Source: Candidatus Woesearchaeota archaeon
GTDB lineage: Archaea; Nanobdellota; Nanobdellia; Woesearchaeales; JASKKU01
DNA: 9,491 nucleotides
Reading direction: 5' to 3'
Assembly: GCA_011045925.1 (NCBI GenBank)
Contig: DSBS01000023.1
Location: 1 to 9,491, forward strand
In this document: piece by piece, positions 1 to 6,121 of the stretch
Position numbering within the stretch: position 1 is the first letter of the stretch
Layout of the letters: every line of letters starts with the position of its first letter
Notes under the pieces: model-generated
Told to the model about the DNA's origin: nothing
Seen by the model: only the letters and a program-made list of their open reading frames with translations
Databases searched by the model: none
Position numbers and translations under genes: made by a program

Positions 1-221
1 ATGCATTCTCTTACAACTATACTTACTACGGGAGAACAGAGTACGACATTCTAAACATAGACCACTCGCTCAACCTTGCGCAGAGAAACAAAAACCCTGT
101 AGTAAGGTTCCCTTTTTTGCTTTCGAAAGGAACATATATTTACTTTAAGAAGTCAAACCTTGAGAAGCTAATAATAAGCCTAGATAATAATAATCTTAAA
201 ATAGCTGAAAGAAATGATTAA
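1..221 (+). CDS. C-terminal part of an unidentified protein (5' end outside window)
   Basis: An open frame enters from the left edge (first full codon at base 3) and runs 72 codons to TAA at 219-221. The stop overlaps the start of the next gene in ATGATTAA, an 8-nt overlap typical of translationally coupled genes, which supports it being real and part of the same operon. The visible residues are rich in Tyr, Asn and alternating hydrophobics (for example RFPFLLSKGTYIYF and LEKLIISLDNNNLKIAE), suggesting a beta-rich C-terminal domain. No cysteine or membrane helix is visible. I do not recognise the family. Because the four genes that follow encode membrane-anchored extracytoplasmic proteins, it may be a further member of that set, but the diagnostic N-terminus is outside the window. 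Confidence 0.75.
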   Translation, partial: AFSYNYTYYGRTEYDILNIDHSLNLAQRNKNPVVRFPFLLSKGTYIYFKKSNLEKLIISLDNNNLKIAERND

Positions 222-753
222 AGGAAAAATTTATATCGGGAAAAAGGCAAGCGCAGTCACAGAATCCAGCATTAGGTTTATTGGCCATCTCTTCTTTATT
301 TTTATAGTCTTTTTTTCAGTCTCTTTGGTTTTCAGCAAGACTTTTACTGTGACCGTTGACTCAGTAGATGCAGAAGCTTTGCTTTATTCCCAGGTTATAG
401 AGCGATGCTTCAGCGAGCAGAAAGGAAACAGGGTTTATTACGGCATAATAAGCCCGGCAAAGTTTAACGAAGATAACTTAGAAGAATGCTTTTTCCTGGG
501 AGACCATAAACTAAACAGGAACATAGTGACTTTCCGGGCAGAAATATCCTGTGAGCACTGCAATCCTGAGCTAATCCCGGCCCCGGTTTACTTTAACAAG
601 ACATCCTTTGATTACAGGGAAAAAGTGCATAGAAGCTACAGGGAAGCCTTTGATTCGCCGGTAGCTTATGCAAAGGTTGCAAAGAATGCAGTCCTAATGG
701 AAGAAGATGCAATGCTTTACATTGAGTTTTACTTCCCCAAGCCAGAAAGATGA
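214..753 (+). CDS. Membrane-anchored pilin-like protein with CEHC motif
   Basis: 179 residues. The N-terminus is basic (KGKIYIGKKA), and the sequence K10-K11-A12 | S13-A-V-T-E17 resembles a class III (prepilin-type) signal with Glu at +5 after a possible cleavage behind Ala12. A hydrophobic helix follows at about 20-40, then a probably extracytoplasmic domain. That domain opens with VDSVDAEALLYSQVIERC (48-65) and then GIISPAKFNEDNLEEC (77-92), an arrangement that matches my memory of uncharacterised pilin-like proteins of DPANN archaea, where an acidic 'D..x.E..l..r' helix is followed by a 'yGIId..kF.e..L' segment. Cysteines are C65, C92, C113 and C116, the last two as CEHC; they could form disulfides or bind a metal. 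The ATG overlaps the upstream stop by 8 nt and the TGA overlaps the next ATG. Real gene: near certain. Pilin-like role: inferred from N-terminus and context. Confidence 0.85.
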   Translation: MIKGKIYIGKKASAVTESSIRFIGHLFFIFIVFFSVSLVFSKTFTVTVDSVDAEALLYSQVIERCFSEQKGNRVYYGIISPAKFNEDNLEECFFLGDHKLNRNIVTFRAEISCEHCNPELIPAPVYFNKTSFDYREKVHRSYREAFDSPVAYAKVAKNAVLMEEDAMLYIEFYFPKPER

Positions 754-1682
754 AAAGCAAAAAAGCAGGGATGATACCCTTTTTTAATGTGGATACATTC
801 TCGATACTCCTGTATTTTGTAGTGCTGTTTGTTTTTTTTGTTATATTTTCCTGGATTTCCCCAAGTGGGTGTGCCTCAAGAACACAATCAATTGAGATCC
901 CATCTGACACTTCGCCCTTCTTCACATCAGAGCTCATTACATCCCTGGAGAAAGGCTCAGGCTATTTCATAGAAACACCTGAAGAAGATGAGCAATACCG
1001 AGAGCTTAAGCTATGGGAGCTTCTCTACTATATCTCAGGCGATGAAGAAGATGAAAATAAAGCTCCACTCTTTAAAGAAGCAGAGCCAGAAGTGGATGAT
1101 TTGTCTTCTTTGGAGCCAGAGCCAGAAGAAATTTCTGCTGAGCCTAGCGCTCCTTCCCCTGTTATTCCTGGTTCAACAAGAGGCACTGTAACTCCTCCTT
1201 CTACTGTCAGGTCAAGGACTGTTGCAGATTATATTGAACTTATAAAAACTTACCCTGATGAAAAGGAAACTGAATTTGAGGAAAGAAGTAGCGAGGACAC
1301 CTTGCCTAATCAGCCCATCTCAGAAGTTGTTGCGCTTAGTGAAGCCCTGTTCAGCTCACATTTTATAGCTAGCAGGGATATCTACTTCGATAGCTATCGA
1401 GTCGTGTTTGGCGATATTAAAAAGGATTCAGATAGAACTCTTGTTGACATAAATGATTTTTGCATTAGAGAAGCCTTTTCAATTTCAGGGGAAGGAATAA
1501 AAAATGACCTTAAAAAAATCCTTCTAACCGAAGTTCCTTTTAATATTAAAAATCGTCTTCCTGAAGAAGAGCCAGGCATTCCTGTATATGCTGCAATACC
1601 CTCTTTGAGAGAAGGCTCTGTCCGCATCCCTGCTCTGGCCCTGGTTTGTGCACCTCTCTCGTTAAGGTATGAGCTGGGCTAA
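750..1682 (+). CDS. Single-pass membrane protein with acidic proline-rich linker
   Basis: 310 residues. It starts at the ATG of an ATGA overlap with the previous gene, so translational coupling is likely. Layout: basic tail (MKSKKAG), then FFNVDT (11-16), a membrane helix at about 17-36, a short domain (about 37-105), a low-complexity acidic and proline/serine/threonine-rich linker (about 109-155, including LEPEPEE and SAPSPVIPGSTRG), and a C-terminal domain (about 156-310). Cysteines are C41, directly after the helix, plus C238 and C300. The linker looks like a flexible stalk holding the C-terminal domain away from the membrane. I do not recognise the family. The KKA...FNVxT stretch before the helix is shared with the next gene's product. 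A minor-pilin-like or surface-complex role is an inference from the operon. Confidence 0.85.
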   Translation: MKSKKAGMIPFFNVDTFSILLYFVVLFVFFVIFSWISPSGCASRTQSIEIPSDTSPFFTSELITSLEKGSGYFIETPEEDEQYRELKLWELLYYISGDEEDENKAPLFKEAEPEVDDLSSLEPEPEEISAEPSAPSPVIPGSTRGTVTPPSTVRSRTVADYIELIKTYPDEKETEFEERSSEDTLPNQPISEVVALSEALFSSHFIASRDIYFDSYRVVFGDIKKDSDRTLVDINDFCIREAFSISGEGIKNDLKKILLTEVPFNIKNRLPEEEPGIPVYAAIPSLREGSVRIPALALVCAPLSLRYELG

Positions 1683-1691
1683 AAAATAAAA

Positions 1692-2540
1692 ATGAAACTT
1701 CCAGGAAAGTCAAAAAAAGCAGTATTCAATGTTTATACATTAGCTTTTGCTATCTTAGCTTTTACATTAGCACTTATGATGTATCTTACAGCCTTAAACT
1801 TTGTGGACAGTTTCCTTTCAGGCTCAAAAAGGCTCGAGTTATCAAGTCAATTTTCATCTTCAGAGAGCCTTAAGTATTACCTTGACAAAGCAGTAGCGAT
1901 AGAATCAAGGTCAGCCTCCTTTGAGCTTAATAGCCAGGGAGGCACAGACTCAGAGTGCCACACTTACCAGGGCTTTAACCTCTGGAATTCACTTGACGAA
2001 GAAAAAACCTGTTTTTCGCCTGAAAAGATGAGAACGCTTTTTTCAAGCAAGCTCAGTGAAAGCCTCAAGAAGCATTACATAAGCTATCCCTACGAATTTA
2101 TTCCAGCCCTAAACTACAGTGTGTCTTTTGATGCAGAGTTGCTCTCAGCTTACCCAACTGAATCCATTTTTTTGAAGGACTATTACCTCGGAATATACCT
2201 CTTCACAGGCGAAGAAGTTTTAATTCAAGTCCCTTTTGAGTACTCTGGCAAGCAAGAGGAAGATGCGCTGAAAGTGCCGGAGAAGCTTTTCTTCTATTAC
2301 CTGATACTAAACAATGAAGCAAAAAAAAGAGGGGTTTTATTTGTGATTGACGGCTATGATGTTACAACTAAGTGCCTCCACTTAAAGCAGAAAGGCGTTT
2401 ATGCTGAAAACCTTGGAAATAGCGAGGCTTATAGTGAGTTGAGTGGAGCATTTAGTGGCGCTTCAGAAAGATTGCTTATAAACAATATTGAAATAAAAGA
2501 AAACGGGCAGCCCTACATCCCCTTTTGCCTGAGACCATGA
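1692..2540 (+). CDS. Single-pass membrane protein, unknown family
   Basis: 282 residues, starting 9 nt after the previous stop; no Shine-Dalgarno site is visible in the A-rich gap, so it probably depends on upstream translation. The N-terminus is basic (MKLPGKSKKA), then VFNVYT (11-16), then a hydrophobic helix to about residue 37. The rest is probably extracytoplasmic: a helical segment with many Ser/Glu/Lys (about 45-75), C89 and C107 flanking an aromatic stretch, a beta-like middle (about 140-185), a segment around 196-220 (KLFFYYLILNNEAKKRGVLF), and C228 and C279 near the end. Four cysteines would allow two disulfides. The TGA stop overlaps the ATG of the next gene (ATGA). No family recognised; grouped with its neighbours because of the shared architecture. 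Confidence 0.85.
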   Translation: MKLPGKSKKAVFNVYTLAFAILAFTLALMMYLTALNFVDSFLSGSKRLELSSQFSSSESLKYYLDKAVAIESRSASFELNSQGGTDSECHTYQGFNLWNSLDEEKTCFSPEKMRTLFSSKLSESLKKHYISYPYEFIPALNYSVSFDAELLSAYPTESIFLKDYYLGIYLFTGEEVLIQVPFEYSGKQEEDALKVPEKLFFYYLILNNEAKKRGVLFVIDGYDVTTKCLHLKQKGVYAENLGNSEAYSELSGAFSGASERLLINNIEIKENGQPYIPFCLRP

Positions 2541-3796
2541 AACAAAAAACCTTTGCCTGGACTTTTGCATTCTTTGCCCTGCTGGCAGTAGTTTTAGCAG
2601 CAGGCACCTTTGATATGTCCAAGTACTTTGACTCAACATACAGCATAGAAGTAACCCCAAAAGTGCATGAGGAGCTTGAGGTAGAGTATGAAGATATATA
2701 CAGGCAGCTTAATCAGGAAGCCCAAACCATTATAAAAAGTTGCAGTTTTGTTGAAGACAAGGAAAATTGCCTTAAAAAATCGCTTAATTCTATTACTGCC
2801 TTTGAAGCCTCAATCTTAGACCTTGAATACAGCCCAGATTACGAGAAGGTTTTCCACAGCTTCGTTGGCCAGTTCCTTGAAATCCAGGAAACCACAGGCA
2901 GAAACTGCGAGAAAAACATAACTTTCGATTCTTATTCAGATCAGAACTATCACATAGTCCTTGAGCCAGGTAATACTAACATCTCGCTGAAGAATTCTGC
3001 CGGGGGATTGATTCTTTTGGCGCCCAATATCCCTAAAACCTACCTGACAGAAATCAATCCCTGTGCTGAAAGCAGGGTTAAAATAAATCTTTTCGGCGAT
3101 TCTGTTGATTTTTTTCTAGGAAAAATTTCCTCAACTTACGAAAGCCCAAAGGGCAACCTAGAGCTTTTAGTGAATAATGGCAATATTCTTCTTGGCGGAA
3201 ATAACCTAAGGGAATCAGGCTTCATAGTTGGCTCTGATGGCAAGGTCTGCTTTATAGAGGACATTCCTGAGAGAACATCCCTTTTTTATTACAATCTTTA
3301 CCTGTACAGCACAATTAAAGAGTTTGTAAAGCAGGCCGCCGGCCCAGAGGCAAACCTGTTGGTTGTCGGTGCTGAGACATTAGTAAAACTTTTTTCATTA
3401 GTTCCAGATGATGAAGAAGCAATGAAAGAACACCTTGGCAACTTCGGCTCACTGGAATTTGGCTTTTGCACATCCCTGAGCCAGCAAAATCTTGTGAACC
3501 TTGAATCAGTTTTTGAGCAGTGCAAGGAAGGCTACTCCTTCAATATACCCGGCGATTTAGACATTATAGATACGGCGTCAGGGCTGTTTTCTAAAGAAAT
3601 TTTAGGTTTATTAGATGAAGATTTGTTAACCTACCTTGATTTTACCGAAAAACTTAAACAGCTAAGAAAGCCACAATGCCCCACAGAAAAGCGCTTTTTT
3701 GCGCTCAGCGCTAAGTATAATGACGGGAAGATGCTCGACTATTCAGATTTCCACTATAAAGACATAGTCATAAACTTCTCAATATACATAGAATAA
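2537..3796 (+). CDS. Large membrane-anchored extracytoplasmic protein, eight cysteines
   Basis: 419 residues from the ATG at 2537. An in-frame TTG at 2525 would add four residues, but the ATG sits in an ATGA overlap with the previous stop, the same junction used at 750, so I choose it. The N-terminus (MKQKTFAWTF) leads straight into a hydrophobic helix (about 6-23) with a short-residue end (LAAGTF), so either a signal anchor or a cleavable signal peptide is possible. Next come an acidic helical stretch (about 43-66), C69 and C78, and a long mixed domain with an Asn/Gly-rich beta-like block at about 205-230. Cysteines total eight (C69, C78, C124, C176, C238, C311, C329, C381), an even number that fits an oxidised, disulfide-bonded exterior domain. 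It is the last and largest protein of the operon. Its TAA lies one base from the stop of the convergent acylphosphatase gene. Family not recognised. Confidence 0.85.
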   Translation: MKQKTFAWTFAFFALLAVVLAAGTFDMSKYFDSTYSIEVTPKVHEELEVEYEDIYRQLNQEAQTIIKSCSFVEDKENCLKKSLNSITAFEASILDLEYSPDYEKVFHSFVGQFLEIQETTGRNCEKNITFDSYSDQNYHIVLEPGNTNISLKNSAGGLILLAPNIPKTYLTEINPCAESRVKINLFGDSVDFFLGKISSTYESPKGNLELLVNNGNILLGGNNLRESGFIVGSDGKVCFIEDIPERTSLFYYNLYLYSTIKEFVKQAAGPEANLLVVGAETLVKLFSLVPDDEEAMKEHLGNFGSLEFGFCTSLSQQNLVNLESVFEQCKEGYSFNIPGDLDIIDTASGLFSKEILGLLDEDLLTYLDFTEKLKQLRKPQCPTEKRFFALSAKYNDGKMLDYSDFHYKDIVINFSIYIE

Positions 3797-3797
3797 G

Positions 3798-4073
3798 CTA
3801 AAGCCTAATCTCAAAGCCTTTCTCACTAACCTTATCAACATTCTCAATATCAACCCTGTTAACGAGAGCATAGCTCGGTCCCTTGTAGCAGTGCTCAAGC
3901 ATCTTTTCAACTTTGTCATCATCACCAGAGAACACAGCTTCAACCGTGCCGTCCTTAAGGTTTCTCACATATCCCCTGAGCCCAAGATTCTTGGCCTTTG
4001 TGTAAATGTGCCACCTAAACCCAACACCCTGGACACTTCCAATAATCCTTGCCTTAATGCTTTTCCTGCCCAT
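3798..4073 (-). CDS. acyP: Acylphosphatase
   Basis: 91 residues, the usual family length. Acylphosphatases are small cytoplasmic alpha/beta enzymes that hydrolyse carboxyl-phosphate bonds such as those in 1,3-bisphosphoglycerate and carbamoyl phosphate. The family signature is clear: GSVQGVGFR (12-20) supplies the phosphate-binding loop and the catalytic Arg20, and GYVRNLKDGTVE (34-45) supplies the catalytic Asn38. The later KGPSYALVNRV segment matches the conserved 'GP..a.V..v' strand region, and the protein ends in a short beta strand (FEIRL) as expected. It begins 2 nt after the stop of the isomerase gene (TGA-AG-ATG), so the two are almost certainly co-transcribed. Its own stop is one base from the stop of the opposing membrane-protein operon, so termination must occur inside, or be set by, the opposing gene. 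Confidence 0.96.
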   Translation of the reverse strand: MGRKSIKARIIGSVQGVGFRWHIYTKAKNLGLRGYVRNLKDGTVEAVFSGDDDKVEKMLEHCYKGPSYALVNRVDIENVDKVSEKGFEIRL

Positions 4074-4075
4074 CT

Positions 4076-5188
4076 TCAGCCAAAAATTATCTTTTTTGTG
4101 ATTGCCTTGCTTTTCTCAACTGCAGGCTGGTCAAAAGGGTTCATCTTCCTAAGCCTTGCACTGTAATATGAGAAAAGGTAAGCCAGCATAAGCAGCTCGC
4201 CCACATTTTCCTCACTAATCCCTGTTTCTATGCAGGCACAGGGAATCTTGCACTCCTTTGCAGCGCTCTTGGTCCCCAAGTATTCTGCCAGCACAAGCTC
4301 ATTAAAGTCCCTGCCTTTAAGTAAGCCAAGCGGCTTGCCCTCGTACCTTGCCTTAATATCGTGCTTAAGCGAAACACTCTCAGAGTCTTTTGCATAGACC
4401 AGCAGCGCAGCAGTGTTTTTCCTGCCCCCGAATAGCCTTTGGCTTGTGTGGTGCTGGGTTTCAGGTCCGATCCCGCCATAAATAGTAAGCCCCTTGCGAT
4501 TCTTGCCAATAGTTTCATGCACCATCTGGGAAATCATCCAGTAGAAGCCAGAAAGCTTTCTTGAGTAGATAGACAAAAAAACATCATAAAGCCCTTTTCT
4601 CTCGCATTCATAAAAAAAAACAGCAAGCCTCCACGCATCTTCAAAGCGGGCTCTTCTGCCTCCTTCAGCAACCCTCTCAATATCCACCCCAAGAAGAAAC
4701 AGAGGCACAAAGCTCATCTCCGTAAACCCAGAGAACCTCCCTGAAACATCAGGAGCCTTTATTACCCTGGCGCCAAGCTCTTTACCCAGCCTGGCAAGCG
4801 TGCCTTTCATATTCTTGGTTATAACAATGCTTTCAAAGCCCTTAAATAAGCAGAAAGGGATTACAACGCTGCTTGTCTCACCAGACTTGGATGCGGCAAC
4901 AACAAGTGTGCTCTTCTTGCTCAAGGACAGCGCCTTTTTTAACACACCAGGCTCTTCTGTATCAATCACAAAAAGCCTCTTACCCTTGAGGAAAGGCATA
5001 GAAAGCGTCACCAGCGGGTTAACAGAGCCACCATTCCCAATCAGCACAATATTCCGGAATGCCTTATACCTTTCAAGCCCAAGCCTCCTTACCCTGGAGC
5101 AGATGCCCTTTGAGGACTCATAAAAACCCAGCTTATCCTTCCCAGGCTGGCTCCTTTTAGCGTTTAGCCCGAGAGTCTCAACAACCAT
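4076..5188 (-). CDS. pgi: Glucose-6-phosphate isomerase, compact form
   Basis: 370 residues. It should interconvert glucose-6-phosphate and fructose-6-phosphate in glycolysis or gluconeogenesis. Two SIS-type sugar-phosphate domains are visible: IGNGGSVNP (50-58), AASKSGETSSV (98-108) for phosphate binding, DVSGRFSGFTEMSFVPLFLL (147-166), matching the isomerase 'GRFS...s..glpla' block, HETIGKNRKGL (224-234) with Glu225 as likely catalytic base, PETQHHTSQ (242-250) with His246 at the ring-opening position of 'DQHS..Q', and NPFDQPAVEKSK (350-361), the C-terminal signature with catalytic Lys361. It is shorter than typical bacterial enzymes (roughly 445-550), mainly because little precedes the first glycine loop. 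The ATG lies about 27 nt from a TATA-like box with no Shine-Dalgarno, so the mRNA is probably leaderless. A related phosphosugar isomerase with broader specificity (phosphomannose) is the main alternative. Confidence 0.92.
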   Translation of the reverse strand: MVVETLGLNAKRSQPGKDKLGFYESSKGICSRVRRLGLERYKAFRNIVLIGNGGSVNPLVTLSMPFLKGKRLFVIDTEEPGVLKKALSLSKKSTLVVAASKSGETSSVVIPFCLFKGFESIVITKNMKGTLARLGKELGARVIKAPDVSGRFSGFTEMSFVPLFLLGVDIERVAEGGRRARFEDAWRLAVFFYECERKGLYDVFLSIYSRKLSGFYWMISQMVHETIGKNRKGLTIYGGIGPETQHHTSQRLFGGRKNTAALLVYAKDSESVSLKHDIKARYEGKPLGLLKGRDFNELVLAEYLGTKSAAKECKIPCACIETGISEENVGELLMLAYLFSYYSARLRKMNPFDQPAVEKSKAITKKIIFG

Positions 5189-5210
5189 ATTTTCCCTTTG
5201 TTTTGCTTAG

Positions 5211-5226
5211 TATAAAAAGATTTTGA
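5211..5226 (-). promoter_or_regulatory. TATA-like promoter of the pgi-acyP operon
   Basis: Read on the minus strand, TTTTTATA (5218-5211) is preceded by CAAAATC, a plausible TFB recognition element. The box centre is about 27 nt from the ATG at 5188. Archaeal transcription starts about 25 nt below the TATA centre, so the transcript should begin at or next to the start codon (leaderless). Confidence 0.6.
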
Positions 5227-5231
5227 TTAAT

Positions 5232-5259
5232 TTTCAGGAAAAACAGCATAATCCTGAAA
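5232..5259. promoter_or_regulatory. Inverted repeat, candidate operator between divergent promoters
   Basis: TTTCAGGA (5232-5239) and TCCTGAAA (5252-5259) are perfect 8-bp inverted arms with a 12-bp spacer. Equivalent positions are 20 bp apart, about two helical turns, as expected for a dimeric helix-turn-helix regulator. The repeat lies between the two divergent promoters, 13 bp behind the pgi TATA box, where a bound protein could affect either gene. Operator function is inferred. Confidence 0.45.
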
Positions 5260-5267
5260 GGCTTTCA
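5255..5267. repeat. 13-bp palindrome overlapping the inverted repeat
   Basis: TGAAAGGCTTTCA is a perfect palindrome with 6-bp arms around one central G. It shares TGAAA with the right arm of the 5232-5259 repeat, giving three TTTCA/TGAAA half-sites (5232, 5255, 5263) within 36 bp. It may be part of the same regulatory site. Confidence 0.45.
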
Positions 5268-5283
5268 TGTTTAATCCAGAATG

Positions 5284-5297
5284 TTTTTTATTTAATA
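5284..5297 (+). promoter_or_regulatory. TATA-like promoter of the gene at 5318
   Basis: TTTTTTATTTAATA precedes the ATG at 5318, with the TTTAATA core centred about 24-25 nt upstream. No Shine-Dalgarno sequence lies before the ATG (TTAAAGAATG). Both points fit a leaderless archaeal transcript. Confidence 0.55.
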
Positions 5298-5317
5298 CCT
5301 TCAATAAATGTTAAAGA

Positions 5318-6043
5318 ATGAACAATGATTTCCCTGATGAAAAAAGCCTGAAAAAGCTTGTTGACTGCTTTGTAGAAACATCTTATGAAGCCTATATTAC
5401 AGGAAAGATGTGCCTTTTTTTACAGAAAAGCTTTGCTAAGGCAAACCCCAGCCTGCTTTCAGAAGAGACAGTAGATAAGTATATAGATCTTTCTCAGGGG
5501 GTCCCTCTCAAAGAAGCCCAGCCTATCCTGCCTTCCATCGAGATAATCCTGCCAGAGGTGCCAGGCACATTTGGCTTTATGCAGGCACCTTCTGGGGAAA
5601 AGCCAAAAAAAGAGATTATCAGTTCCAGGATAACCTGGAGCTATATTACGAAAGCAACAGCATACTCAAAGCTTTCAAGCCAGTTTCACAATTCTTCATC
5701 TCACAGCTTTCCTGAGAGAAAGATCCGGAGCATGTCCAGCTCAATAGGCTTGCTATCCCTCTACAAGTCAACCCTGGACTCGCTTTTTGAAGGAATGCGT
5801 GATGATGTAATCCTAATCAGGCAGGTTTTTAATCCCTTTTATGAGCCATCCAGGCTAGAAAGCAGTTTCCTTGTCGGGGCAGAAAAGCTTAGCCTGGACA
5901 GAAGCGATATAGAAAGCCGACTATCGAAAAAAAGCAGTATGCTTGACAAGCTTATAGATATTATGTATGCAGCCAATACCCCTTATGTTGGAAACGACAA
6001 GAGCATAAGAAGCCTTTATAATCAGGTTTTTACCCCAACCTGA
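5318..6043 (+). CDS. Unknown cytoplasmic protein, first of a four-gene group
   Basis: 241 residues with no signal peptide or membrane helix, so probably cytoplasmic. The N-terminal part (1-57) looks helical. A proline-rich middle (62-99) contains IEIILPEVPGTFGF, then come a Ser-rich helical stretch around 105-140 and a C-terminal helical region (about 141-237) with charged, amphipathic segments. Only one or two cysteines (C17, C32) occur. I do not recognise a family or catalytic motif. It has its own leaderless-type promoter divergent from pgi, and a T7 run follows its stop, so it may be transcribed alone. Size and style resemble the next three genes, and a distant relationship is possible, but I found no convincing shared motif for this member. 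No function assigned. Confidence 0.8.
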   Translation: MNNDFPDEKSLKKLVDCFVETSYEAYITGKMCLFLQKSFAKANPSLLSEETVDKYIDLSQGVPLKEAQPILPSIEIILPEVPGTFGFMQAPSGEKPKKEIISSRITWSYITKATAYSKLSSQFHNSSSHSFPERKIRSMSSSIGLLSLYKSTLDSLFEGMRDDVILIRQVFNPFYEPSRLESSFLVGAEKLSLDRSDIESRLSKKSSMLDKLIDIMYAANTPYVGNDKSIRSLYNQVFTPT

Positions 6044-6046
6044 GTC

Positions 6047-6053
6047 TTTTTTT
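6047..6053 (+). terminator. Oligo-T terminator after the gene at 5318
   Basis: A run of seven T starts three bases after the TGA at 6041-6043. Archaeal RNA polymerase terminates at such T-tracts without needing a hairpin; none is evident here. Confidence 0.5.
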
Positions 6054-6074
6054 AATTATCTCCTCACACATAAC

Positions 6075-6097
6075 AAGAAAACAATAAATATTAATAT
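6075..6097 (+). promoter_or_regulatory. TATA/BRE-like promoter of the gene at 6122
   Basis: The purine-rich AGAAAACAA (BRE-like) is followed by TAAATATTAATAT. Depending on which T/A core is used, transcription would start about 0-10 nt before the ATG at 6122. There is no Shine-Dalgarno motif in CCAGCCTAGAGATG, consistent with a leaderless or nearly leaderless mRNA. Confidence 0.5.
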
Positions 6098-6121
6098 GAG
6101 GTTATTCACTCCAGCCTAGAG

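Noticed and set aside
593..937. Minus-strand open frame of 114 codons
   Set aside because: It lies opposite two well-supported plus-strand genes and shows no family resemblance; its composition looks like an antisense shadow.
2525..2536. TTG start four codons upstream for the 419-residue membrane protein
   Set aside because: The ATG at 2537 forms an ATGA overlap with the preceding stop, the same coupling used elsewhere in this operon.
4612..4620. Run of nine A (T9 on the coding strand) inside pgi as a frameshift or terminator
   Set aside because: The reading frame continues through Phe-Phe-Tyr with conserved motifs on both sides, so no frameshift is present; internal termination cannot be judged by eye.
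3891..5123. Plus-strand open frames opposite acyP and pgi
   Set aside because: They are antisense to two genes with clear catalytic motifs and carry no recognisable protein signature.
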